Part shown: positions 46,903 to 56,111 of the stretch, piece by piece
How positions within the stretch are numbered: the stretch's first letter is position 1
Layout: the number at the start of each line of letters is the position of its first letter
From: Saprospiraceae bacterium
Lineage (GTDB): Bacteria > Bacteroidota > Bacteroidia > Chitinophagales > Saprospiraceae
Reading direction: 5' to 3'
Assembly: GCA_022448945.1 (NCBI GenBank)
Contig: JAKVCV010000012.1
Span: 276,326 to 340,325, forward strand
Length of the DNA stretch: 64,000 nt
Position numbers and translations under genes: made by a program
Notes under the pieces: model-generated
Databases searched by the model: none
Seen by the model: the letters and a program-made list of their open reading frames with translations, nothing else
Told to the model about the DNA's origin: nothing

Positions 46903-49008
46903 ATGCAAAAATCTTTGTCTGGGTTCCTTTCCCTTTTCCGGTATTTACTTTTACTTACAACAATCATTTCATTTCCATTATCCATTACCGCTCAGCAGAA
47001 GGTCCTAATAATTGGGATTGATGGATGTAGACCGGATGCGCTTCAGACTGCATACACCCCCAATATTGATTCATTAATCTCAGAATCTACTTATAGTTAC
47101 GATGCCCTAACTGAACCACCTACCTGGAGTGGCGTAGGATGGTCAGGGATGCTAACTGGTGTTTGGCGGAACAAACATGGCGTTTCTGACAACAGTTTCT
47201 TTGGAAGCAATTTTGGTTCTTATCCCCATTTCATGAAACGGGTTGAAGACTTTGACTCAAGCCTTTATACTGTTTCTATATGTAATTGGTCTCCGGTAAA
47301 TAGTCAAATAGTTGGGAGTACGCCATTGAATGTTATTTCAAATCCTTCTAATGATTCTTTAGTAGGTGCTACTGCCGTTTCTATTCTTAACAATACTGAC
47401 CCTGATGTTATTTTCCTTCATTTTGATGATGTTGATCACGAAGGACATGCCCATGGATTTTCACCTACTGTTCCCGAATATATGTCAGCAATAGAAGCTT
47501 CTGACAGACACATAGGTTATATTATGAATGCTCTAAAATCAAGAGCAAACTATACAATGGAAGACTGGCTTGTTATCGTAAGCACAGATCACGGTGGAAT
47601 AGGTAGTTCGCATGGTGGTTCCTCCTTTGAGGAGAGAAATATCTTTTATATAGCGCATAAAAAAGGGCACCCCCCTACTAAAATTTCTAGAACTACGGTT
47701 ATCTCAAATTCAAATTGCTTGCTAGATTCTATGGGTCTAAACATGAACGGGAACAATGACTATGCTAGTGTTTCAAACAATAATGTTTTTCAGTTTGGAG
47801 CAAATCAAGACTTTACCTTAGAATTGCGTATTAAAACATCGGGTTGGTCTGGTGATCCAGCTTTTTTAGGCAACAAAAACTGGAGCAGTGGTTACAATAA
47901 TGGATTTATTATTTCATCACCTACAAATAACCAAAGTGTCTGGAAAGTAAATATTGGGGATGGATTTAACAGAGCCGATATTAGCGGTAGCAGTATTAAT
48001 GACAACCTATGGCACCACCTTGCTGCAACTTTTGACCGGGATGCACTACTGCAACTATACAAAGATGGTATACCCGATGGAAATGTAAATATTTCTTCTA
48101 TTGGCGACATCGACAATTCATATGGTTTAGGTATAGGACAAGATGGTACACTCTCATATGGTTCTGGAATGAACGGTCTAATAAAAGAAGTGCGTATTTG
48201 GCAAACAGTGATTGATTCTTCGACATTAAATCAATGGCAATGTACACCTATAAACAGCTCGCATCCATACTATAGTGATTTGATAGGATACTGGAAAATG
48301 ACAGAAGGAACCGGAAACACCTTATTCGATAGTAGTCCTAATGGCTTAAATGCAACATACAATGGTAGTAATACAGATTGGGAAATGATAAATATTCCGG
48401 ATACTTCATATGATTATAGCAACACTCCTAGAGTTGTAGATATTGCAACTACTGCGCTATCACATTTGTGTATCCCAATCGATCCTTCATGGGATCTCGA
48501 TGGACAAACTATTGCAATGTCTACAACCAGTCTTCAAATAAACGGGAACAACATTTCATGTGAAAACATGCAACAAAATTACACAACAACCGGATCAGGA
48601 ATGCAGAATGTATCATGGTCTATTTCAAATGGCACAATAGTGCAGGGGCAAGATTCGACTACAGTAACTGTACAATGGGATTCTGCTGGAATAGGTGTCT
48701 TATATATTAACCAATGTAATTATTATGATTCATTAATTGTAACAATAAACACTTGTACAAATTTAATAACACCAACCTCTGACCCCAACGTCATTCTATT
48801 TCCCAATCCTACGACGAATACTTTTAAAATATCGGGATTCAAAAGCAATTTTATTGTAAATATTTATTCGTCGACAGGTCAGCATATCAATAAATATACA
48901 AACCCTAAAAAAATAAGCCTATTTAATGAACCCAATGGAGTTTATATTATCCATATATCGGATGGCAAGAATTCCTTTTTCAAAAAAATTATTAAACAGA
49001 GTAATTAA
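46903..49008 (+). CDS. Secreted nucleotide pyrophosphatase/phosphodiesterase-like protein with LamG and T9SS domains
   Basis: A 701-residue exported protein. Signal peptide to about 29 (SITAQQ). The catalytic part about 32-265 belongs to the alkaline phosphatase superfamily, type I phosphodiesterase branch: Asp40 in GIDGCRPD, nucleophile Thr74 in PPTWSG, the metal-binding HFDDVDHEGHAHG (Asp178, His182) and DHGG (Asp229, His230). A LamG/concanavalin-like domain follows at about 285-450 (FTLELRIKTSGW, GLIKEVRIWQ), then an Ig-like stretch and a Por-type sorting domain (LFPNPTTNTFKI). It should cleave phosphodiesters or sulfate/phosphate esters outside the cell; the exact substrate is open. Confidence 0.88.
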   Translation: MQKSLSGFLSLFRYLLLLTTIISFPLSITAQQKVLIIGIDGCRPDALQTAYTPNIDSLISESTYSYDALTEPPTWSGVGWSGMLTGVWRNKHGVSDNSFFGSNFGSYPHFMKRVEDFDSSLYTVSICNWSPVNSQIVGSTPLNVISNPSNDSLVGATAVSILNNTDPDVIFLHFDDVDHEGHAHGFSPTVPEYMSAIEASDRHIGYIMNALKSRANYTMEDWLVIVSTDHGGIGSSHGGSSFEERNIFYIAHKKGHPPTKISRTTVISNSNCLLDSMGLNMNGNNDYASVSNNNVFQFGANQDFTLELRIKTSGWSGDPAFLGNKNWSSGYNNGFIISSPTNNQSVWKVNIGDGFNRADISGSSINDNLWHHLAATFDRDALLQLYKDGIPDGNVNISSIGDIDNSYGLGIGQDGTLSYGSGMNGLIKEVRIWQTVIDSSTLNQWQCTPINSSHPYYSDLIGYWKMTEGTGNTLFDSSPNGLNATYNGSNTDWEMINIPDTSYDYSNTPRVVDIATTALSHLCIPIDPSWDLDGQTIAMSTTSLQINGNNISCENMQQNYTTTGSGMQNVSWSISNGTIVQGQDSTTVTVQWDSAGIGVLYINQCNYYDSLIVTINTCTNLITPTSDPNVILFPNPTTNTFKISGFKSNFIVNIYSSTGQHINKYTNPKKISLFNEPNGVYIIHISDGKNSFFKKIIKQSN

Positions 49009-49020
49009 ACTGATTTATAG

Positions 49021-49052
49021 TTGTAGCAGATCCTAAATAGGATAGTCTACAA
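49021..49052. terminator. Imperfect hairpin between convergent genes
   Basis: TTGTAG pairs with CTACAA and, inside it, ATCCTA pairs with TAGGAT, separated by a CAG/AGT internal loop. It overlaps the last codons of the minus-strand lipoprotein gene. No clear T-tract follows on either strand, so termination is a weak call. Confidence 0.35.
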
Positions 49053-49566
49053 ACTCATAGGCTGTATTAAGATAATGCATTACCACTGCCCCATCCTTTT
49101 TCCCTTTAACAACATAAAAGACATCCGTATCTTTAATGTTTTTCATCGCATTGAAAAAGAATTCCTTTTTGGCTTTAATATCTTTCAGTTTATCCTGATT
49201 TATTGATAGACGTTGCTCTGTAGAGGTTATAGTTTGCTTAAGCTCCAGGATAGTTTGTGATATTATAGGTATGAGTATCTTATGAATCTTTCCATTAAGC
49301 ATCTTCTCATTTTCTTCCAGACTTTCTTTAAGGCCCTCTAACATTTCAGGTGTTTTTGCCAATTGACTATCTAATTTCAACATTACAGAATCGATACTCG
49401 TTAATACTACATCAATATCTTCTGAATTAATAGTATCAACAATCGCAACATCTGTATCGGGATCAACTTTATTTGATGCTTTTACCAAATCCATCAATTT
49501 TTCTGCCTCTGTAGGATTAGAACAGGAATAGAACAACAACAAAATCGAAATTAAAATAAATTTCAT
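49033..49566 (-). CDS. Coiled-coil lipoprotein, hypothetical
   Basis: A 177-residue protein with a lipoprotein signal (KFILISILLLFYSC, Cys at 15). The mature part is mostly one long helical stretch at about 50-145 (ETLELKQTITSTEQRL type heptads, EKMLNGKIHKILIPIISQ), likely a coiled coil, and ends in a short beta segment (DTDVFYVVKGKKDGAVVMHY). I do not recognise a family. It is divergent from the membrane protein gene at 49706. Confidence 0.7.
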   Translation of the reverse strand: MKFILISILLLFYSCSNPTEAEKLMDLVKASNKVDPDTDVAIVDTINSEDIDVVLTSIDSVMLKLDSQLAKTPEMLEGLKESLEENEKMLNGKIHKILIPIISQTILELKQTITSTEQRLSINQDKLKDIKAKKEFFFNAMKNIKDTDVFYVVKGKKDGAVVMHYLNTAYEFVDYPI

Positions 49567-49705
49567 AATATTTCTTTTTTAAATCTTTGAATGAGTAAAT
49601 TTAAAGGTAATTAAAACTACAGTTTTTTAAGATTACTTTTAGAAGAATTGCAAATAAAAAAAATCTATTAATATAACCGTTTATACTAAGATATATACAT
49701 ACAAA

Positions 49706-50398
49706 ATGGGTAACCAACTACTTGATGATTCATTAATTCCTGAAAAAATCAATCCGCCTCCGAAAAAAAAAGAAATTAATAACTTGATGTTATTATCCTG
49801 GACATCTTCATTTATATTATGGTTGATGCTTTCTACCTATTTCTATACTATATTAGACCAATTTGAATATTTTTTCTGGAATATTTTTTTTGAGGGCTCT
49901 CTTTACAAACCTTTTTTATTTTTACTGATAATACTAACGGGCTTTTTTTATAGTCAAACCCTTAATTTTTTTGGTTTGGGTTTTATGTATTTATGCCTAG
50001 ACTATCTATTTTTTACTCCGATTATAGAAAGGTTTTATTTTGAAAATTTTTTTTACTTTTTCTATGCTTTACAATTCTATCTTCTAATATTCATTTATTT
50101 GTCCTTCAAATTTATAAAGTGGAAATTTAAACCTTCAAATTTTCAGGAAACTTCAATATTTATGATTGTTTTGGGAGGCTTCCCAATAATTAATCTTATT
50201 TATTGGATCTGTTCATGTATTATTTTAGCAATTAACTATTTTTTGTATGTAGATATAGAAATATGTATTTTGATAAATTTTATACTCACAAGTGCTCTAA
50301 GCTACGTATTGTATACAAAAGGCATCAACTGGTATTTTGAAAAAGGACAAAACTGGTTAATGCAACAGAAATCTTCAAATAAAGAATTTAATAGATAG
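49706..50398 (+). CDS. Polytopic membrane protein, function unknown
   Basis: A 230-residue protein with about six hydrophobic helices rich in Phe and Tyr (SSFILWLMLSTYFYTIL; PFLFLLIILTGFFYSQT; FYALQFYLLIFIYLSF; FPIINLIYWICSCIILAI). N- and C-termini are polar. No family recognised. Its stop codon is only 4 bp before the start of the 2-oxoglutarate oxygenase gene, so the two are probably co-transcribed and perhaps translationally coupled. Confidence 0.72.
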   Translation: MGNQLLDDSLIPEKINPPPKKKEINNLMLLSWTSSFILWLMLSTYFYTILDQFEYFFWNIFFEGSLYKPFLFLLIILTGFFYSQTLNFFGLGFMYLCLDYLFFTPIIERFYFENFFYFFYALQFYLLIFIYLSFKFIKWKFKPSNFQETSIFMIVLGGFPIINLIYWICSCIILAINYFLYVDIEICILINFILTSALSYVLYTKGINWYFEKGQNWLMQQKSSNKEFNR

Positions 50399-50402
50399 AT
50401 CT

Positions 50403-51392
50403 ATGCCATCTGTTCCAATAATAAATATCAGCGCATTAATCAATAAGCATACAAATCCTAACGCAATAGCAAAGGAAATAAATATTGCCTGTCAAAAAAA
50501 TGGATTCTTCTATATTATAAACCATGGTGTAGATGAAAACTTACAAAAAGATTTAGAAAAGTATAGCCAACATTTCTTTGCCTTAGATAAGGATACAAAA
50601 ATGAAAATTCGTATGGAATTGGGCGGGAAAGCGTGGCGTGGTTTTTTCCCTGTTGGAGATGAACTGACTTCAGGTCAACCAGATTTAAAAGAGGGTATTT
50701 ATTTTGGTACAGAATTAAATGAAAACAATCCAAAAGTTGTACGAGGATTACCTATGCACGGTAAAAATCTTTTTTTGAAAGAAGTTCCTGAATTTAAGAA
50801 ATGTGTCCTTGATTATATGAATGCTTTAACAAAACTAGGCCATCATTTAATGAGGGGATTGTCTTTAAGCTTAAATTTAGATGAAAATTATTTTAATAAG
50901 CATTTCACCAATGACCCACTAACCTTATTTAGAATTTTTCATTATCCTGCTGCTAAAAATCAAACCCAGACAAAACAATGGGGTGTTGGGGAACATACTG
51001 ATTATGGTGTCCTAACCATCCTAAAACAGGATAAAATTGGTGGTCTACAAATAAAATCACAAAATGAATGGATAGAAGCTCCCTTTATAGAGGGGTCTTT
51101 TATATGTAATATTGGAGATATGTTGGATAAAATGACAGGTGGGTTTTACCGCTCAACCCCTCATAGAGTACTAAATAAATCGGGCAAAAGCAGACTTTCT
51201 TTTCCTTTCTTTTTTGACCCTAACTTTGATGCAAAAATCCACCCTATAGATATAAACAAGGGCAGTCATTCTCCAAATGAATCGGAATACAGATGGGATG
51301 GGAAAAACGTTTATCAATTCGATGGAACTTATGGTGATTATGTTTTAAGTAAAGTTTCAAAAGTATTTCCTCAGCTTAAACAAAACCTATAA
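50403..51392 (+). CDS. Isopenicillin N synthase-like Fe(II)/2-oxoglutarate oxygenase
   Basis: A 329-residue soluble oxygenase of the DIOX_N plus 2OG-FeII_Oxy type. N-terminal domain: VPIINISALI, NGFFYIINHGVDENLQ. Iron site: His198 and Asp200 (GEHTDYGVLTIL) and His254 (TPHRVLN); the RxS motif Arg264-Leu-Ser266 (SRLSFPFF) binds 2-oxoglutarate. Family members hydroxylate or desaturate small molecules. It starts 4 bp after the membrane protein gene, and a hairpin terminator follows directly. The substrate is unknown; there is no biosynthetic cluster around it. Confidence 0.9.
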   Translation: MPSVPIINISALINKHTNPNAIAKEINIACQKNGFFYIINHGVDENLQKDLEKYSQHFFALDKDTKMKIRMELGGKAWRGFFPVGDELTSGQPDLKEGIYFGTELNENNPKVVRGLPMHGKNLFLKEVPEFKKCVLDYMNALTKLGHHLMRGLSLSLNLDENYFNKHFTNDPLTLFRIFHYPAAKNQTQTKQWGVGEHTDYGVLTILKQDKIGGLQIKSQNEWIEAPFIEGSFICNIGDMLDKMTGGFYRSTPHRVLNKSGKSRLSFPFFFDPNFDAKIHPIDINKGSHSPNESEYRWDGKNVYQFDGTYGDYVLSKVSKVFPQLKQNL

Positions 51393-51393
51393 T

Positions 51394-51415
51394 CGCTTTT
51401 TTTAAATGCGTTTTT
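51394..51415 (+). terminator. Terminator after the oxygenase gene
   Basis: CGC-TTTTTTT-AAATGCG forms a short hairpin (CGC pairs with GCG and TTT with AAA around one mismatch) and is followed by TTTTT. It starts just after the stop codon at 51392 and overlaps the end of the convergent gene by two bases. Confidence 0.5.
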
Positions 51416-52190
51416 AATCAAAGAGCGTTGGAGGTCTATAATCTTCAGCAAAATTATATTTCTCTTGTATACTAGCTATGTTGCCTTTGTAATTCTTCCC
51501 ACGAATTGGTCTTACCGTATAATAATCCAATTTAATATTAGAATTGGGTCTGATTAACCGTTTGACTTCTTCTTCTGTTCCATAAATCCATGTATTCAGG
51601 TTTTCATCATCAAGAATCAAGGGCATTCTTGGTGCTTTGAGTTTTGGATTATTATGAATAAAGGTCATTGTATCATTGGCACTACAGGTAACGATACTAA
51701 ATGTCTTTATTATTGAGGCATTGCCGTCCAACCATTCTGATGCGATTCCGGCCAACATTAATCTTCGTCCATCTTGTGATTTGATAAAGTATGGTAGTTT
51801 TTTCCCCTTTTTATGATGGTGTTCATAAAATCCGTTTAGAGGTATAACAATCCGATGACCTATAGCAGCATCTCGAAATGAAGGTTTTTGAAAAATAGTT
51901 TCACCTCTAGCATTAATTGTTTTATTGGAAATACTTTTTGCTTGAGATTCCGTTGCAACCCAATGGGGAATTAGCCCCCACGAAAATTGATCCAATCCTA
52001 GTTGATTATTTTTATTACAAAATACTAAAAGCGAAGGATGCGTAAATCCATTTACATGATAATAGTTCTGTGCTTTATTCTTAAATGACTTTACACTTGA
52101 AATCAAATTATTATTATCAAAATTTGTGTTATTAAAACGATCAATTTCATTTGTCATATCATTTATAAGCTGTGAAACATCAAAACACAT
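51414..52190 (-). CDS. SOS response-associated peptidase (SRAP, HMCES/YedK family)
   Basis: A 258-residue protein that by family knowledge shields abasic sites in single-stranded DNA by forming a thiazolidine crosslink with Cys2. The catalytic set is present: Cys2 directly after Met (MCFDVSQ), Asn93 in TINARGET, Glu123 in GFYEHHHK, and the histidine region FIHNNPKLKAPRMPLIL. GLIPHWV and PLNGFYEH are the conserved blocks. Initiator methionine removal is needed, and the second residue Cys favours that. Full length. It is convergent with the oxygenase gene and divergent from the methyltransferase gene. Confidence 0.93.
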   Translation of the reverse strand: MCFDVSQLINDMTNEIDRFNNTNFDNNNLISSVKSFKNKAQNYYHVNGFTHPSLLVFCNKNNQLGLDQFSWGLIPHWVATESQAKSISNKTINARGETIFQKPSFRDAAIGHRIVIPLNGFYEHHHKKGKKLPYFIKSQDGRRLMLAGIASEWLDGNASIIKTFSIVTCSANDTMTFIHNNPKLKAPRMPLILDDENLNTWIYGTEEEVKRLIRPNSNIKLDYYTVRPIRGKNYKGNIASIQEKYNFAEDYRPPTLFD

Positions 52191-52356
52191 ATTATCTGAT
52201 TTTTATTTTTCAATAAATATATATTACAAATAGAGAGAAAAAATAACATTTATTTAAAATAGACATTATCTTTAATTGTTACCAATATTATGTAATATAT
52301 AAACGCCTCCGAATTTATAAAACACTTAAACTTACTTAAGTCTATTAAAAAATCCA

Positions 52357-53574
52357 ATGGAAAAGAGCTCTAAAAATAATATAAAACCCACTAATAAGTA
52401 TGAAGACCAGAATCGTGTGCATGCCCTTTATGATAATGCACCTTATCCGGAGGTACTGGGGCAAAATATGAAACAAAGCACTCCCCTGCTTACCCATTGG
52501 ATCAACGCAGCAGTGGGCAACAACGGTCCAGCACTTTATTCAGAAGCAAATATTCTGAGTGCTGGTTGTGGAAGTGGTGCTGAGGCCATTATACTTGCCA
52601 AACAATTCCCTAAAGCTCAGGTAGTAGGTGTGGACTTTAGTGAATCCTCTATTTCCAGAGCTTGGGCAAATGCAAAGGCAGAAAAAATCACAAATGTCAC
52701 ATTTGAAGTTGCAGATCTAATGTCATCAGAATGGTCTAAGAAATACAATCCTTTCGATTTTATTTGCTGTCATGGAGTGGCAGATTTTGTTTTTGATCCG
52801 CAAGCCTTAATCTATACTTTATCAAATTGCATTACACCTAATGGCGTAATTTGCATTACCGCTAATAGCCCAGAACATCCTGCTTCAAAAATACGTGAAG
52901 GCTTTAAGATTTTAGCAAATACTACTGAATCATTCAAAGACAATTCAGATCAACGTAAACTTCTTAAGACAATCGTAAAACTAATGGGGAATAATGTGGG
53001 CATTGAAGGTATTGGTGATGCACCAAAAGCCTATCTTGATATAGACATATTCCCTCCTATTGCACATCATTATGCTATAGATCATTGGTGTAGACTAGCT
53101 AAAGAAAAAGGACTTTGGTTTTGTGGATCCATGGATGCCCCAGTTGGTTTAACAGAATTAACGGACGATGAACTCCCTATACTTTTTGGCCTAGGACGTC
53201 CGGCTCTATCATTGTGGATGGCAAAACTCAGAGGACGTCCTGGAATGCAAATGCTATTTAGCAAACGTAAACCTATAGAACCTACTTTCAATGTTATTGA
53301 CAATTTGCTTGAATGGTGCCCCAAATTATCACCCAGTGTTGGAATACTTCCTAAATTAAAAGGTAACCCTTCTGAAGCATTACCATTAACACTACGTTTT
53401 CAAAATCTACCTGATTTTATAATCAATACTACTGCTTTTGACCTCGAAATACTAAGGAATTGTAATGGGAAGTACAGCCTAAAAGAAATTGTCGAAAATT
53501 TACCAGCAAAGGGGAATTTAAACCATCTATTGAATTGCCTATTTAAAGCATATCAGTATGGTATTTTAACTTAA
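52357..53574 (+). CDS. Class I SAM-dependent methyltransferase with C-terminal regulatory domain
   Basis: A 405-residue cytoplasmic methyltransferase. The SAM-binding motif I is LSAGCGSGAEAIILAKQFP at about residues 66-85, motif II is VVGVDFSESSI, and FDFICCHGVADFVFDP provides motif IV-like residues. The N-terminus NRVHALYDNAPYPE and the long C-terminal half (to about 400, ending SLKEIVENL and LLNCLFKAYQYGILT) resemble methyltransferases that carry a PF10119-like regulatory domain. The acceptor substrate is not predictable. It is convergent with the TPM-domain gene, 19 bp apart. Confidence 0.85.
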   Translation: MEKSSKNNIKPTNKYEDQNRVHALYDNAPYPEVLGQNMKQSTPLLTHWINAAVGNNGPALYSEANILSAGCGSGAEAIILAKQFPKAQVVGVDFSESSISRAWANAKAEKITNVTFEVADLMSSEWSKKYNPFDFICCHGVADFVFDPQALIYTLSNCITPNGVICITANSPEHPASKIREGFKILANTTESFKDNSDQRKLLKTIVKLMGNNVGIEGIGDAPKAYLDIDIFPPIAHHYAIDHWCRLAKEKGLWFCGSMDAPVGLTELTDDELPILFGLGRPALSLWMAKLRGRPGMQMLFSKRKPIEPTFNVIDNLLEWCPKLSPSVGILPKLKGNPSEALPLTLRFQNLPDFIINTTAFDLEILRNCNGKYSLKEIVENLPAKGNLNHLLNCLFKAYQYGILT

Positions 53575-53593
53575 AAAACGAATAGTTTATATT

Positions 53594-54820
53594 TTACCAA
53601 CTACTTCCAGCTCCTCCTCCACTAGAACTGCCACCACCCCATGAACCTCCTGAACTACCACCACTATACGAACTACTACTAGTTGAAGATTGAGTCAATT
53701 TGGCAATCGTATAGGTCCGTAGAACTGAATGGCCACAATTTTTACAGGAATATTTTTTTTCACCACGTCCTGATCTCGAATACGTAGGCGAAAGGGTTGT
53801 TTTATTATAATCAAGTTGATAGGTCTTATGCTTACATTTAGGACACTTTGAAAACCCTGTAAACCATTTCACATAAGGCAAAATAACAATATCTTTTTCA
53901 TCCTGGCCTACCCAAACATCATAATCAATAGACTTTACCAACTCTTCCTTAATTTGTCCTGGTTTAAGATATTTATCATCCTCTTTCTCTGACATACGTT
54001 TCATTAAAGCACCAGTTTTAGCACTAAAGCGCGGTGCATTCCTCCAATATTCAATTAACCTGAGAACCAAAATATGAACGACTAAAAAAGGGATTGGAAT
54101 TAAAATCCTAAAAATATTCAACTCAAAAAGTTTTATACATTTATATTTTCGGTAATAATCTCTTGTAAAGAGCGTAAAAAACAATAACAATAAGAATAAA
54201 AGGGTAAATGGAACTATAATAAATGTGGAATAAAAAAGCAAAACGATAGTAAATGTAGATTCATGATGAATGTCATCGTTATATTGATATGGCTTATATG
54301 GTTTAACTACCGGAGGACTATAAATTTCATTCTTTAGAAGGACTTCCGCAGATGCTGCTACACCATCTAGTAATCCACTATCATAGTCTCCTAACTTGAA
54401 AGATGGAACCATTTTATTCTGTTGAATCTTGTAACATAAGGCATCCGGCATAACACCTTCTGTTCCATCACCGGTAATAAATTCAACCCTACGTATATCC
54501 ATAACCAAAAGTATCAACAATCCATTATCAGTAGAAGCATTCCCGATTCCCCAATGATTAAAAAGGCGCGTTCCAAAATCATTAGGTATCGCATTACCAA
54601 TAGAGTTCAAAACTACAACTGCTATTTGTGCCTTTACAGAATCTTCGACTAATTTGCACAAACTATCAATCTTTAGTTCAGTATCTGACTTTATATAATC
54701 ATCTGGGTCGCTAATGTAGGAATTATTGACCAATTTAATATTTGGTACAGTTTCAATGGTATACTGAGCAGAAATAGCAGAATACACAAAAGCTAACAAC
54801 AGTATGATTATTATCCTCAT
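53594..54820 (-). CDS. TPM-domain membrane protein with zinc ribbon and Gly/Ser tail
   Basis: A 408-residue protein of the TPM_phosphatase (YgcG-like) family. Signal peptide to about 18 (AISAQ), TPM domain about 30-165 with DDYIKSDTELKIDSLCKLVE and HWGIGNASTDNGLLILLV, two membrane segments at about 190-220 and 240-262, then a cytoplasmic-side part with a zinc ribbon (CPKCKHKTYQLD and CKNCGHS) and a Gly/Ser-rich tail (GGSSGGSWGGGSSSGGG). TPM proteins act in membrane-protein quality control or phosphate-related functions and commonly pair with LemA. Here the upstream partner, 13 bp away on the same strand, is a TPR-LemA protein, which supports this pairing. Confidence 0.88.
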   Translation of the reverse strand: MRIIIILLLAFVYSAISAQYTIETVPNIKLVNNSYISDPDDYIKSDTELKIDSLCKLVEDSVKAQIAVVVLNSIGNAIPNDFGTRLFNHWGIGNASTDNGLLILLVMDIRRVEFITGDGTEGVMPDALCYKIQQNKMVPSFKLGDYDSGLLDGVAASAEVLLKNEIYSPPVVKPYKPYQYNDDIHHESTFTIVLLFYSTFIIVPFTLLFLLLLFFTLFTRDYYRKYKCIKLFELNIFRILIPIPFLVVHILVLRLIEYWRNAPRFSAKTGALMKRMSEKEDDKYLKPGQIKEELVKSIDYDVWVGQDEKDIVILPYVKWFTGFSKCPKCKHKTYQLDYNKTTLSPTYSRSGRGEKKYSCKNCGHSVLRTYTIAKLTQSSTSSSSYSGGSSGGSWGGGSSSGGGAGSSW

Positions 54821-54835
54821 GACAACGTACGATTT

Positions 54836-55834
54836 TTAATTTAGATAATTTTTTTCCTTAAATCCTGTAAAATCCTTGCCATATCTTTTAACCAATAAAT
54901 TGTATGTTTTTACAGACTGATTATATTTTCTTTTGGCAAATGTAATTCGATTTTGAGATCCTTCAATTTGTATAATTAAGAATTCAATTTTTTCATTTGT
55001 ACGATCAGCCTCTGCAACTTCACTTAAAAGTTTAGTAATGTTTTCTTCCATTCTAATTTGATAGTCCATATATTTCTCAGGACTTAGATCATTGTTCAAA
55101 GCGAGTTGCAATTCGGTTAATTCTCCTAAAAATGTACTATTCCCGGATCCTGAGAGCACCAAAAGTTCACGAATAAGTGTGTTTTTCCTAGCATACATAT
55201 TTTTGATTTCTGCAAAATTAACATTCGTCTCCTCCTGTGCAGTAATCAATGCATTTTCATGATTCTCTACAAACTCTGTTTTTTCTATTTTATATGGTTT
55301 CTTTGTGGATGTATTACCTGACCAAACTATTACTCCTATAACAATAAAGATTATCAGTAGTGCTATAATTACTAATTTATTTATTTTTTTATTTCCTGCA
55401 AAAAAACGATTTTTAATCCTTAAGTTTTTCAATACCTCAAGCGCCATTTCATCTTTCCGATCAAGCCTCAAAGCATCTTTTGCAAACATCTCCGCCTGGT
55501 AGCGTAGCTGATCAGTTTGCTCAAGTAACCAAAGGTGATAACTTGCGTTAGCCCTAACACTATTACCTCCTTTAATAAAAGGGTTAAGACCTACTGCTTT
55601 TTCTGCACATTCCAATGCATCATAAAAATTGTTTCTCGACAAATGACTATTAGCAAGAGCCAAAAAATCTGCAGCTTTATCAAGTAGTTCATTCCACTCT
55701 TTTTCGGAAACCCCAATTCCTAAATTTAATTCTTTAAGGTCCTGCAGTGTAAGTACATTCTTATCAGCAGTTCGCTGTACTTCAGCTACTTGCTTCAAAT
55801 GTAGCTTAATTTTTTCGTCATCAGAAAAGTCCAT
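54836..55834 (-). CDS. TPR-LemA fusion membrane protein
   Basis: A 332-residue protein, taken from the ATG at 55834 (a TTG lies six codons upstream). The N-terminal ~150 residues are soluble and TPR-like (LALANSHLSRNNFYDALECAEKAVGLNP, AEMFAKDALRLDRKDEMAL). One membrane helix lies at about 157-176 (VIIALLIIFIVIGVIVW). The C-terminal ~150 residues resemble LemA: an IEGSQNRITFAKRKYNQSVKTYN block and final GFKEKNYL. Standard LemA has a short N-terminal anchor and no TPR; this fusion puts the TPR part in the cytoplasm and LemA outside. The next gene, 15 bp downstream, is a TPM protein, the usual LemA partner, so both should form one operon. Confidence 0.85.
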   Translation of the reverse strand: MDFSDDEKIKLHLKQVAEVQRTADKNVLTLQDLKELNLGIGVSEKEWNELLDKAADFLALANSHLSRNNFYDALECAEKAVGLNPFIKGGNSVRANASYHLWLLEQTDQLRYQAEMFAKDALRLDRKDEMALEVLKNLRIKNRFFAGNKKINKLVIIALLIIFIVIGVIVWSGNTSTKKPYKIEKTEFVENHENALITAQEETNVNFAEIKNMYARKNTLIRELLVLSGSGNSTFLGELTELQLALNNDLSPEKYMDYQIRMEENITKLLSEVAEADRTNEKIEFLIIQIEGSQNRITFAKRKYNQSVKTYNLLVKRYGKDFTGFKEKNYLN

Positions 55835-56111
55835 AGGATTATTGTTAAACAATACATATTCAAATGAATTTCATTAGTGCTTATAATTTTAAAATTTACT
55901 AGCTGAAACTCTAATTATAAAACTTCTTTAGTAGTAAAGTTAATCATCTTTATATAAAATCTTTAAATATTTGTCAATATCAATCTTATATAAATAATAA
56001 CTTAAACGAAATCAAATTAAATTTTTTTATATAAAATTTAATTTATGGCTAAGCTCATTAAGAATTTTTTTTTTTAAGTAAAAATATTTATCTTAAAAAA
56101 AATATTTTCCT

